From contig CM077034.1 of assembly GCA_039090855.1 (NCBI GenBank), positions 10,680,984 to 10,744,983 of the forward strand: 64,000 bases of DNA, read 5' to 3'. Numbering within the stretch: the stretch's first letter is position 1; each line of letters starts with the position of its first letter. Below the pieces are notes generated by a model. That model saw nothing but the letters and a program-made list of their open reading frames with translations. It was not told the DNA's origin and did no database searches. Origin of the DNA: Macrothele yani (taxonomy: Eukaryota > Arthropoda > Arachnida > Araneae > Macrothelidae). The position numbers were made by a program, and so were the translations under genes. Below are positions 45,886 through 56,199 of the stretch, in pieces.

Positions 45886-46388
45886 ATTAGAGTATATGTT
45901 GATGATCAAGACCTATAATTAAAGCCTGCTACTTAAAAACTTGAAAAAAAAAACAAAAAAAAACTAATCTTTATTCCACTGAATAACTAGCTCCTATTTT
46001 TCTTTCTTTCTTTTTTTTTTTTTTTTTTCTAATGCGCAAAAGATTTAGTGCTGCAGGTGAAAGTTTTAGGCGAGACAGGAATAGGCGAATCAAGAATTCA
46101 TTCCTCGCCTAAAATGGCGGAACCCGGTAACTTTCGACGTACGACGAATAGGTGAATCAAGAAGTGACCCGGGGCAGAGAGGCTGAAAAATAAACAGCTA
46201 GAAAATTCTGTAATTAACTATAATTTATTTCATTCTAGCATTCCCAGCGTCTAATTGTGCCAGATAATAATACAGAATGAAATTTAAATTCGACTTAAAT
46301 CCTTTGAAAAATGCATGGGTCATTCGCTTAAAAATGTTGGTAACCCACAAAAATTTTCCAAATCGGCGCCTATGACACATTCGCTGCC
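45886..46388. other. Interior of the 7.2-kb hAT-type element
   Basis: Single-copy sequence with poly-A and poly-T runs (45943-45963; 46005-46028) and a small hairpin at 46064-46114. No open frame with recognisable motifs. Confidence 0.5.
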
Positions 46389-46614
46389 ATTATTATTTTT
46401 TTTTTCTGTTGGAGGTTTAACAATCACCTAGAGCAACTCAGTGAGCTATAAGCAGTCACCCGTCCCTAATTTAGGGCCACTGGTTCCAGGGAAGGGCGGG
46501 AGCCAGCGCCATGAGACAAACAAAACATCCATGCCTCACAGGATTCGAACCCGGACCCATCTCGGACGAATAATCAGAAGCCATCGCTTAGACCACTGTG
46601 CCACCGGGGCGGCC
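46389..46614 (-). mobile_element. Single full-length copy of the tRNA-derived SINE
   Basis: T run at 46389-46405 (reverse-strand A-tail), body with GAGCAACTCAGTGAGCTATA and TTAGGGCCACTGGTTCCAGG, and a tRNA-like head ending CCACCGGGGCGGC with B box GGATTCGAACCC in the displayed strand. It is the unexpanded state of the family seen as 17 units at 7-10 kb and five units at 21-22 kb, and is more diverged than those. The short flanking match CCATTA is compatible with a TSD but weak. Confidence 0.85.
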
Positions 46615-46833
46615 CATTAGTTCCGGAAACGTTTATTAGCGTGACTAGCGGTTGCGTCGTACTTGTTACTCACGCCACGCTGTCTCTGCCTTGGCATTAG
46701 CAAAGTCATTCAGGCTCGGTGAATCGCTTCCGTGCGGCAGTTTGCAGTACGCTAGAGCCCTCATAACCTCTTGTATTCATAACGACACATTTTTCAAAAT
46801 GATTACCTCGAAGTACTCCTATTTTTCACATTA

Positions 46834-48117
46834 CAAAGTGCGTCAAAGAATTTTTAAGACTGGCGCTAGATTTCAGCCTACGGTGGCGCCACCAGTGTAA
46901 TCGTGAATGTGTTATAAACCGTGACCATCTGCTTGCTTTCTGCCAAAAGTACTGCGCAGTTGTTAAAGTAACTCAAACGAAACGGCCGTTCATTAGAGAA
47001 GTCAATTTTTTTTCATGTTGAATTATTAAGATGGAACAAAGGGCTGTTATTAAATTTAACGCAAAACTTGATAAAAGTGCCTTGAAACGTACCAAATGAT
47101 GAAACAAGTTTATGGTGAGTTTTGTTTAAGTAGATCAAATGTTTTCCTGTGGCACAAACATTTTTTGGATGGAAGAGAGACGCTAGAACATGATAAGCAT
47201 ACCGGAAGACCAAGTTCATCTAGGACAACTGAGGATATTGAAAAAGTGCGTGATTTCGTGGCAAACAATCGATGTGCGTCACTAAGAATGATGGAAGAGT
47301 CTTTAAACATCAACAAAGAAACGATTCGAACCATCCTGCATGAAGATTTGGGCAAAACAAAAGTCTGTGCTAAATTTGTTCCACACACGTTAACCAATGA
47401 ACAAAAATCAAGGAGAAGTGCACATTGCAGAGACATCATTTCAGCCGCTGAAAATGATCCAAACTTCTTAAACTCGATTGTTACAGGTGATGAAACATGG
47501 TGTTTCTAATATGATCCTAAAACAAAGCGACAAAGTTCAGAATGGAAGTCGAAAAACTCACCACAAGCCAAAAAAACGAGAAAAGTTCCATCGAAAATCA
47601 AAACAATGCTCATCAAATTCTTCGATAGTAGTTCCAAGTGGACAAACAATTACTGGTGAGTTTTATTTAAATGTTTTCAGGTGTTTGATGGGCAGAATTT
47701 GTCGCATTCGTCCCGAATATCGAGATGAAAACAGTTGGTGTTTGTTGCATGATAATGCACCCAGTCATACCTAACTTCTTGTTCGTAGATATTTGGCGTA
47801 ACGTCTGGGTGTTGAATCATCCACCGTATTCGCCTGATTTAGCACCTTGCGACTTTTTTTTGTTCCCAAAACTTAAAATGACGTTAAAAGGGTGTTATTT
47901 TGATGATATTTCGACCATACAAACAGCTTCGAAGCGTGCTTTGGAGGCAATTCCACAAAGTGAACTGGAACAGGCATTCGAATCATTATTAAATCGCTGT
48001 AACAAGTGTATTGAAGCCGGAGGGACTTATTTTGAATAACAAACCAAAACAAATTATAATTTCTTGTTTCTATTTCATTTTACAGACCCAGTCTTAAAAT
48101 TTCTTTGACACACTGTG
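46834..48117 (+). mobile_element. mariner copy B, with TIRs and TA target
   Basis: The left end CAAAGTGCGTCAAAGAATTT and the reverse-complemented right end CACAGTGTGTCAAAGAAATT pair as TIRs; TA flanks at 46832-46833 and 48118-48119. It is 1,284 bp. It shares the GGTGGCGCCACC motif and most of the coding sequence with copy A at 13429-14741. Confidence 0.92.
47031..48039 (+). pseudogene. mariner transposase pseudogene, copy B
   Basis: Starts MEQRAVIKFNAKL; a 1-base loss near 47080 shifts the frame, then it is open from 47096 (MMKQVYGEFCLSRSNVFLWH) through TGDETWCF and a TAA at 47507. The remainder reads LLHDNAPSHT (second Asp) and, in another frame, PPYSPDLAPCDFFLFPKLKM (third Asp intact), ending AGGTYFE and TAA at 48037-48039. 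Compared with copy A it keeps the third Asp but has its own frameshifts. Confidence 0.9.
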
Positions 48118-48273
48118 TATATTGGTTGTTAATAAGTCTTTTCGTTTTATTATTACTATTATTATTTTACCCCGGGGAAAAATTTCCCTAGAGCTGCCTA
48201 AATTTTTCACGAGCCTTGTTCGCGTGTTCGGACATATTCTGCATCCCTGAAAGGGGGTCCTACAGCTTATTAG

Positions 48274-48426
48274 GTAGGTAGTAGAGTTGAGGCGGGCTGA
48301 GCCTGAGCCCGAGCCCGAAAGCCAGAATTGGGCTCGGGCTGTAGAGTATTTACTGCGGTTCGGGCTCGGGCTCTTAGAGAGAGAGAGAATTTTTTTTTTT
48401 TTAACGTATAAATGGGATTTTATATA
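48274..48426. repeat. GC-rich low-complexity patch and hairpin
   Basis: Repeats of GGGCTCGGGCT and its complement AGCCCGAGCCC lie within 48300-48375, able to form a strong hairpin. They are followed by (GA)n and a T run at 48391-48402. No family was recognised. Confidence 0.6.
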
Positions 48427-48762
48427 CATACATACATACATATCCCTAAGCTGTTCTCTGATATTCAGAGGTTAGCTCCACAAAGCAATACAAACTACCA
48501 GATAATTTTTACTTACTGTTGCCATATCAAACTTCTCCATTTACAGCGATCTTGACATACAACTCGGGCTTCACTGATATCCATTACACGCCGTACACAA
48601 GATCTTTTATACTTCATACTCATAATCTTTTTCTCATGCATACACTCCTGAATCTGATCCACCCATGTCTTCCTTGGCCTTCCTCTGCCTTTCCTTCCTG
48701 CCACTTGGGCTGAAAAGATTTTCTTAGTAAGCATTTCATCACTCATTCTTTCATACATACAT

Positions 48763-50937
48763 CATCATCATCATCATTGTCAACCATTATCAATCCACTG
48801 CTGGACGAAGGTCTCCCCAAGTTTCCTCCACAACGGTCTGTCTTGTGCCAGTCTCCTCCATGTCACTCCCGCATATTTACGAATTTCATCCACCCATCTC
48901 CCATGTGGTCTTTTTCTGGGTCTTTTCCTGTCCCTTGGAATCCAATCTAAAATTTCGGCTGTCCATCTATGGTCTGTCCTTCTGGCAGTATGTCCAGCCC
49001 ATTGCCATTTCAGGGATTTAACTCTGATCATGATGTCTTCCACTCTCGTCATTTTTCGGATCCACGAGTTCCTCTTCTTATCTCTCCTGGTTATACCAAG
49101 CATGCACCTCTCCATGCTTCTTTGAGTTGTCTGCAGCCTTTGTATGTCTCTTTTAGTTAAGGTCCACGTCTCTGCACCATACGTAAGCACTGGAAGGATG
49201 CATTGATCAAACACTTTTCTTTTAAGACATAATGGCATATTGCTCTTGAAAATTATGCTGTTTCTTCCAAAAGCTCTCCAGGCAAGTTTTGTACGCCGAT
49301 TAATTTCTTCATCAATGTGACCCTCACTTGATATCTGCTGTCCAAGATAAACATACGTATCTGTTATCTCCAGTTTTTCTCCATCAATCGATAAATCTTC
49401 ATTTCTTGTAAAAGCATTGAACATCACTTTTGTCTTCTGAAAGTTAATTTTTAATCCCACTTCTTTACTCTTGTCAGCAAGTTCCTGGATCATACTCTGC
49501 AGCTCTGATGGGGTAGTTGCAAAAATGACTACGTCATCAGCTAAACGAAGGTGGGTTAGATAATCTCCATTAATCTTTATCCCTTTGTTTTCCCAGTTCA
49601 GTGATTGAAAGACATTTTCCAATGTGGCATTAAAGAGCTTCGGAGATATGGTGTCACCTTGTCTCACTCCCTTTCCAATTTTTATGTGTGTTGTATTTTC
49701 AAACAGCCTAATCTTTGCACTTGCATTTTCATAGATGTTATTAATAATATTAATGTATGCATCTTCAATACCGCAGGATTTCAGAGCCGTGGTAACTGCT
49801 GATGGTTTCACCGAATCAAAGGCTTTTTCATAATCGATAAAAGCCATGCACAATGGAAGTTCATATTCCCTCGCTCTTTCAATTAGTTCTCTCAGTACAT
49901 GGATATGATCTATTGTGCTGTAGCCACTCCTGAATCCAGCTTGTTCTCTCGGTTGAACCATGTCCAGTGTTACCTTCAAGCGGTGTGAAAGAACTTTAGT
50001 GAAGATTTTATAAACCACTGATAGGAGGCTGATAGGTCTGTAGTTCCTGAGATCCTCAATGTCACCTTTTTTATGTAGCAGGATCATTGTAGCATTGTTC
50101 CAATCCTCAGGAATCTTCCCTTCATTAAGGCATCGAGTGAAAATTTGGGCGAGTACTGTTTCAATTTCTCCACTTGCTTCTTGTATGATGTCTATAGTAA
50201 TTCCATCTTCTCCTGGAGCTTTCCCCCGCTTCATGTTCTTGATTGCATGAGCAACTTCTGCTGGGAGGACTGGAAGAACTCTGGTACCTTTCATGATGTC
50301 TGGAGTACATGTATCATCCCTTTCATATAATTTGGAGTAGAAATCTTTCACTCTTGTCAAAATTTCGCCTCTATTTCTTGTTATAGAACCATCTTCTTTT
50401 CTCAGAGCCATAATCTGTTTTCTTCCCTTACTGAGATGTCCCTTTGCTATCTTTAGGCTTTGGTTGTTTTCAATTGCTTTCCTCACTAGCTCACAGTTGA
50501 ATTTCCTTACGTCTTCAGTGATACTTTTTCGTGCTGTCTTGCATAGCTCTATATATTCCACTTTGGAAGTCACATCTTCTTTAGTTGTCCTCATCTCTCT
50601 TCTTTTTTGCATCAACATTTTGGTTTTTCCTGATAATTTGTTCACATGCAATTTGTTCTTAGACCCAGCTAATTTTGTTGCTGTTTCCATAAGAGCTTTG
50701 GTTACTTTTCTGTTAACTTCCGAAATATCCACTTCTTCCGATGTTAGGCCTTCTAAAGCAGAGAATCTGTTCTTCAGTTCCAACTTGAAAGTATTATGGT
50801 GTTTTTTAAGGTTGGTTATGTCAATACATTTTGTTTGTCTTATGAGCTTGCCACGTTCCAGTTTAGTGTTGAGGTGCATCTTACATCTCACCAATCTATG
50901 GTCACTACCTGTGTTGAACTTGTTTAGCACACTGCAG
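48763..50937 (-). mobile_element. RTE-like LINE copy 2, 5'-truncated, 12-bp TSD
   Basis: TCATACATACAT flanks it at 48751-48762 and 50938-50949, within the microsatellite between two LINE 3'-end units. The 3' end carries (CAT)n on the plus strand, that is (ATG)n in the element's own orientation, as in copy 1. Confidence 0.85.
48780..50937 (-). CDS. RTE-like LINE ORF: end of endonuclease plus complete reverse transcriptase
   Basis: About 719 codons remain open without a stop. The N-terminal residues DCSVLNKFNTGSDHRLVRCK are the last block of the AP-type endonuclease (SDHR). Then follow a linker, the RT domain with LRNYRPISLLSVVYKIFTKV, AFIDYEKAFDSVKP, GVRQGDTISPKLF and LRLADDVVIF (Asp-Asp catalytic pair intact; the preceding Phe is Leu here), and the long C-terminal region ending FVQQWIDNG. 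An upstream ATG at 50945 lies in the target microsatellite, so any protein would be chimeric at its start. It cannot move without its endonuclease, but it is a recent, well-preserved copy. Confidence 0.92.
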
Positions 50938-51728
50938 TCATACATACATACATATCACTAAGCTGTTCTCTGAGATTCAGAGGTTAGCTCCAAAAAGAAA
51001 TACAAACTTCCAGATATTTTTACTTATTGTTGTCGTATCAAACTTCGCCATTTACAGCGATCTTGACATACAACTCGTGCTTCACTGATATCCATTACAC
51101 GCCGTGCACAAGATCTTTTATACTTCATACTCATAATCTTTTTCTCATGCAGACACTCCTGAATCTGATCCACCTATGTCTTCCTTGGCCTTCCTCTGCC
51201 TTTCCTTCCTGCCACTTGGACTGAAAAGATTTTCTTAGTAAGCATTTCATCACTCATTCTTTCATACATACATACATATCACTAAGCTGTTCTCTGACAT
51301 TCAGAGGTTAGCTCCAAAAAGAAATACAAACTTCCAGATATTTTTACTTATTGTTGTCGTATCAAACTTCTAAGTTTACAGCGATCTTGACATACAACTC
51401 GTGCTTCACTGATATCCATTACACGCCGTACACAAGATCTTTTATACTTCATACTCATAATCTTTTTCTCATGCAGACACTGCTGAATCTGATCCACCCA
51501 TGTCTTCCACTGCCTTTCCTTCCTGCCACTTGGGCTAAAAAGATTTTCTTAGTAAGCATTTCATCACTCATTCTTTCATACATACATACATACATACATA
51601 TCACTAAGCTGTTCTCTGAGATTCAGAGGTTAGCTCCAAAAAGAAATACAAACTTCCAGATATTTTTACTTATTGTTGTCGTATCAAACTTCTTCAGTTA
51701 CAGCGATCTTGACATACAACTCGTGCTT

Positions 51729-52604
51729 TAGAAAGTCCAGGTCGATTCCGTGATGGACCGTCCTTCTCAAGTGTGGTAGGTCCACCATATCCCACACTTG
51801 TGTCATTTTTAATATTTCTTTTTGTCTTTTTAATCAGGTAAGTATATCAGTGCGGGGGATTTAGCCCACAGCTGAGGGTTCCAGTTGGTCATTCAACCTA
51901 AGGATTCTGGAACAAAACCCAGTGAGTTGGGGTCTTTTCGCCAACAATGTCACACAGAACTAGCTGGCACCTCTCCAAGATTCACAGCGGCCCTAGTTGC
52001 CGTTGCGTGTGCCATTGTTACCACGGAGCGCCCCGAGGAGGCAAACCCATCGCTCACTACGACCGACCGCAGGATTTTATATGATTTAGGAAATGATACA
52101 CTTTATAGTTGGTAAAGGGAATTCTTCGGCAACTGGTTCTGATTGGGGAGCACGCATTCGAGATGGGTATTTATTCCGGGCTTCGGTAGAAAATGCCATA
52201 GGCCGCGCATTAGTGTGCTTCTGGAGAGAAGAAGAAGCTTTTTCAAGAACTATAGATATTGGATAGTTGATAGCTTGCCGACGATAATTTACCCCCTATC
52301 TCCACGCAGTAGCTCCCTGCTAATTCTAATTAGCAACGTACATATTGCAGCGCGTTATGGAGCGACAATATTAGCATTATTTGAGCAACATACAATTGCA
52401 GCACCGCATAATCATTTTGGACGGCCGGCCGCCCGAAGCACTCAGATGGAAACGAACGGTCAAAGAAAATCGTACAGTTACACTGTAAAAAATAGATAGG
52501 GGTCCCTTCCCCACTCCCTATTTGAGAAATACATTGGTTAATTGCAGGAGGAGGAGAGAATGGAAGTGTGGAAAAGATGTTTTTTATTAATGGTCGAACG
52601 GGTT
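51729..52604. other. Unassigned sequence with a juxtaposed splice acceptor/donor motif
   Basis: Composition here is unlike the satellites. At 51819-51845 a pyrimidine-rich run ends in AATCAG directly followed by GTAAGTAT (plus strand), a zero-length exon signature. Frames such as 52143-52499 are open but show no family resemblance. A small hairpin GTGTGG…CCACAC lies near 51770-51800. No TE was recognised. Confidence 0.4.
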
Positions 52605-53780
52605 AGCCACAGTCGCTGCTTGCCAGGAATAAACAGAAACCTCTACTGCATGGCATAGGTGTTGCGAACATTACATCACAGAGTTACTATAAATAGCTAG
52701 CACGTGTGTGAAGAAAAAGGTTCAGGCGTGGTTTGTTTGGACGTAACGTGGCTTGCAAAGGAAACATGCAGACGCCGGATTTGAGAGTCACCTTCCAGTA
52801 TAAACTTAAACTGGGCCATTCTGCAGGAATTGGCGCTCGAAATGTTAACAAAGCATTTGGGGAGAATACAGCCAATGAACAAACCATCTGGCGACGGTTT
52901 GTGAAGTTTCGAAACGGAGATACGGACCTGCAAAACGAAGCACGTAGTCACCGACCGGTTTGCTGTTTCTGACGATGTTCTGTGAAGTGCGGTCGAAGCG
53001 GACCCCCCGAAAAACATGTCGAGAGATGTGGCGGACGAAGTTGTTAGGCGTCTGGCTGCTCTGGGTGAGGTCAAAAAGCTGGACATGTGGCTGCCGCATG
53101 AGCTGACAACTGCCAACAGGACTAGGCGTTTGAAAGTCTGCACGGTCGCTGCTTGCCAGGAATAAACAGGAGCCTCTACTGCATCGAATTGTCACCTGCG
53201 CCGAGAAGTGAATCCTCTCTGATAATCGGAAACGATCTGCACAATGGTTAAGCAAGGCACGGCCTGCTGAACGGCATCCTAAGCCACCCCATACACACCA
53301 AGATGATGATGCTCCTTGTCTGGTGGTCCACAGCCGGGATAATTCATCGGAGTTTCTTGGCAAGAGGCCAAACCATCACTGCAGAACGTTATTGTGCTGA
53401 ATTACAGCAGATGCGCCGGAAATTGCTGCAAAAAAAAAAACGACTTTGGTCAACATACATGGTGTTCTTCCGCACCAGGACAACGCCCACCCTCATGTCA
53501 CACAACAAACAATGCTGACACAAAGTTCCTTGGGCTATGAAGCACTGCCTCATCTTGAATATTCCCCGGACTTATCTCCAACAGACTATCATCTGTTTCA
53601 TCACCTGGATCATTTCCTGTCAAGGAAACAGTTCACAACAGACAACGAGTTTCAACGTGCAGTTGATGACTTCTTCGGGTTCCAGCTACAAGACTTTTTT
53701 CGTTCCGGAATCATTGCCTTGCAGGACAGACGGCAACTAATGTCGATGCCGAGGGGGATTATTTTGCCTAGGTAAGTTGT
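52605..53780 (+). pseudogene. mariner transposase pseudogene (cecropia-like), with a duplicated fragment
   Basis: Start at 52766 (MQTPDLRVTFQYKLKLGHSA), with the helix-turn-helix ARNVNKAFGENTANEQTIWR. The first catalytic site reads IVTCAEK, where mariners have TCDEK, so the first Asp is now Ala. The second is HQDNAHPH and the third SPDLSPTDYHLF. The end is RGIILPR at about 53775. Stops and frameshifts are frequent. A 39-base piece GTCGCTGCTTGCCAGGAATA… of the coding region (53142-53180) also occurs at 52610-52648, ahead of the gene, as a stray duplicate. Terminal repeats were not clearly found. Confidence 0.8.
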
Positions 53781-53819
53781 CCCACTTTTCCGTTCTCGCC
53801 ATCCACGTGTGCTGGTCCT

Positions 53820-55640
53820 TTGCCAGACATTTCATTTGCACCAACCCAATACTTTCTCTGTAGTCTTTCAAAAAGGAGGACATTTCATTTCAAAAAGGAG
53901 GAAAAGGAGGACGTTGGGTTGGTGCAAATGAAATGTCCTCCTTTTTCAAAAAGGAGGACATTTCATTTGCACCAACCTAATACTTTCTCTGTAGTCTTTC
54001 AAAAAGGAGAACATTTCATTTCAAAAAGGAGGGAAAAAAGGACATTGGGTTGTTGCAAATGAAATGTCATCCTTTTTCAAAAAGGAGGACATTTCATTTG
54101 CACCAAACCAACACTTTCTCTGTAGTCTTTCAAAAAGGAGGACATTTCATTTCAAAAAGGAGGACATGGGGTTGTTGCAAATGAAATGTCATCCTTTTTC
54201 AAAAAGGAGGACAATTCATTTGCACCAACCTAATACTTTCTCTGTAGTCTTTCAAAAAGGAGAACATTTCATTTCAAAAAGGAGGACATTGGCTTGTTGC
54301 AAATGAAATGTCATCCTTTTTCAAAAAGGAGGACATTTCATTTGCACCAAACCAATACTTTCTCTGTAGTCTTTCAAAAAGGAGAACATTTCATTTCAAA
54401 AGGAGGACATTGGCTTGTTGCAAATGAAATGTCATCCTTTTTCAAAAAGGAGGACATTTCATTTGCAAAAAACCAATACTTTCTCTGTAGTCTTTCAAAA
54501 GGAGGACATTGGCTTGTTGCAAATGAAATGTCATCCTTTTTCAAAAAGGAGGACAATTCATTTGCACCAACCCAATACTTTCTCTGTAGTCTTTCAAAAA
54601 GGAGAACATTTCATTTCAAAAGGAGGACATTGGCTTGTTGCAAATGAAATGTCATCCTTTTTCAAAAAGGAGGACATTTCATTTGCACCAAACCAATACT
54701 TTCTCTGTAGTCTTTCAAAAAGGAGAACATTTCATTTCAAAAAGGAGGACATGGGGTTGTTGCAAATGAAATGTCATCCTTTTTCAAAAAGGAGGACATT
54801 TCATTTGCACCAAACCAATACTTTCTCTGTAGTCTTTCAAAAAGGAGAACATTTCATTTCAAAAAGGAGGACATTGGCTTGTTGCAAATGAAATGTCATC
54901 CTTTTTCAAAAAGGAGGACATTTCATTTGCACCAAACCAATACTTTCTCTGTAGTCTTTCAAAAAGGAGGACATTGGCTTGTTGCAAATGAAATGTCATC
55001 CTTTTTCAAAAAGGAGGACAATTCATTTGCACCAACCCAATACTTTCTCTGTAGTCTTTCAAAAAGGAGAACATTTCATTTCAAAAAGGAGAGACATTTC
55101 ATTTGCACCAACCCAATACTTTCTCTGTAGTTTTTCAAAAAGGAGAACATTTCATTTTAAAAAGGAGGACATTGGGTTGGTGCAAATGAAATGTCCTCCT
55201 TTTGAAAAAGGAGGACATTTCAGTTGCACCAAACCAATGTCCTCTTTTTCTTCCTTTTGAAATGAAATGTCCTCCTTTTTCAAAAAAGGAAGACATTTCA
55301 TTTGCACCAACCCAATACTTTCTCTGTAGTCTTTCAAAAAGGAGGAAAAGGAGGACATTGGTTCATTTGCACCAACCCAATACTTTCTTTGTGGTATTTC
55401 ATAAAGGAGGGCATTTCATTTAAAAAAGGAGGACACTGGGTTGGTGCAAATGAAATGTCCTCCTTTTTGAAAAAGGAGGACATTTCAGTTGCACCAAACC
55501 AATGCTATCTCTGTAGTCTTTCAAAAAGGACATTTCATTTCAAAAAGGAGGAAAAGGAGGACATTGGGTTGGTGCAAATGGAATGTCCTCCTTTTTCAAA
55601 AAGGAGGACATTTCATTTGCACCAACCCCATACTTTTCAA
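53820..55640. repeat. Tandem array of palindromic units, about 120 bp, about 15 copies
   Basis: Most units contain a near-perfect palindrome of about 60 bases: GGTGCAAATGAAATGTCCTC then CTTTTTCAAAAAGG then GAGGACATTTCATTTGCACC. Linkers read ATACTTTCTCTGTAGTCTTT. The outer bases TTGGGTTGGTGCAAATGAAA resemble mariner/MITE terminal repeats (TTAGGTTGGTGCAAA-type), so the unit may be a tiny palindromic MITE. Frames are open in several phases only because of the base composition. Confidence 0.85.
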
Positions 55641-55731
55641 GCTGAAAAGGGAAGTATCACAAAACAAATGAACTTATATTAAAACAAAAAAGATGTAACA
55701 GAAAATACAAGACAGTGAAAATAAATCCTGA

Positions 55732-56039
55732 TCACAATTTATGGAAAATCTTCTTCATATACCATTTCTGGAACAAAGAAAATATTACAAAGTACGTAAA
55801 TAAACAAAGGTACATACCTGAGACAGCAAGCCAACTCCAACTACAAATACTGAACTGGGAAGATTTTTTGTCACACTTTCTTTCCTCTCCGAGTGCATAA
55901 TTACCTGGCGATGCTCTGAAAGGCCATTAAGCCTACTGTTTTGCCTTGAAAATGACCTATCGGACAACAATTCAGTGTTGGGAGAAGAACCGTCGGAAAG
56001 ATATTGTTCAGTATTTAGTGTTCCATTGAAGGACATAAT
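55732..56039 (-). CDS. Candidate 3' end of a host gene: 222-bp exon, 50-bp intron, terminal exon
   Basis: On the minus strand CTTGATGTTTGTACAG (acceptor) precedes an exon at 56039-55818 that stays open for 74 codons. It starts IMSFNGTLNTEQYLSDGSSP and ends SVFVVGVGLLSQ, and is bounded by a strong donor CAG|GTATGT. A 50-base intron ends in TTTTCTTTGTTCCAG. Eleven more codons in the same phase (KWYMKKIFHKL) lead to TGA at 55734-55732. A branch-point-like TTAAC lies upstream of the first acceptor. The protein is serine-rich, then has a short hydrophobic stretch. It resembles no TE I know and is not repeated in the window. The product is not identified. Reading through the donor would end at 55785, an alternative. 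Confidence 0.5.
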
Positions 56040-56199
56040 CTGTACAAACATCAAGAAAAACAGAGTTAATAAAAACAGCAAAATAGAGGAATAAAGCATG
56101 ATTACTGTTTTGATTATGGATACATGTCAGTCAAAATGCAGTAATTCAGAACAAACATGTTGGTAAGTGAACTGCATAAATCAAATATGCTTTAGTTAT

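Larger units (their letters stand above)
41024..48249. mobile_element. 7.2-kb hAT-type element carrying a minisatellite, a SINE and a mariner
   Basis: Ends CAGGGATGCAGAAAATGT and …ACATATTCTGCATCCCTG are inverted with one mismatch. AAAGGGGG is duplicated (41016-41023, 48250-48257), giving an 8-bp target. The interior holds the 41-bp array (41101-45885), a short hairpin TTTTAGGCGAG/CTCGCCTAAAA (46064-46074, 46104-46114), one SINE (46389-46614) and mariner copy B. No hAT transposase was found. It lies only about 200 bases from the preceding hAT-type element, in the same host remnant. Confidence 0.88.
36463..48273 (+). pseudogene. Tc1/IS630-like transposase remnant split by two hAT-type insertions
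   Basis: Three plus-strand pieces remain: 36463-36594 (QWRFRTTFKKSLLSRPSISN, WHKKFETKGPMC), 40819-41023 (AERVCAIYQHSPRKS, ELQIPQLTVWKW, then IPQDTNRHIIESMP) and 48250-48273 (the last residues GGPTAY and TAG). Removing one copy of each 8-bp duplication brings the pieces into register, which confirms both insertion sites. The central catalytic domain is absent: the DNA-binding part passes directly into the C-terminal helix, so the copy carried an internal deletion before the hAT insertions. Confidence 0.75.
48427..51728 (-). repeat. Tandem LINE 3' ends, about 320-bp unit, interrupted by an RTE copy
   Basis: Units start after CATACATACATA tracts near 48440, 50951, 51275 and 51597 (the last is truncated). 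The minus strand of a unit encodes a LINE C terminus: KKIFSAQVAGRKGRGRPRKT, then WVDQIQEC and ISEARVVCQDRCKWRSL. The tetranucleotide tract at each boundary would be the LINE's 3' tail. The first unit is separated from the others by the RTE insertion at 48763-50937. Confidence 0.82.

Noticed and set aside
51829..51845. U1 snRNA 5' end (ATACTTACCTG on the minus strand)
   Set aside because: The following bases do not match U1, and the match is equally the complement of a consensus splice donor.
52143..52499. 118-codon open frame in unassigned sequence
   Set aside because: No recognisable motif, no splice or promoter context that I could defend, and the length is expected by chance in GC-moderate DNA.
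55785..56099. 104-codon ORF starting with a hydrophobic MLYSSILLFLLTLFFLMF leader
   Set aside because: The leader coincides with the polypyrimidine and acceptor region of a likely intron. The exon interpretation (56039-55818) explains the borders better, although a short secreted or membrane protein cannot be fully excluded.
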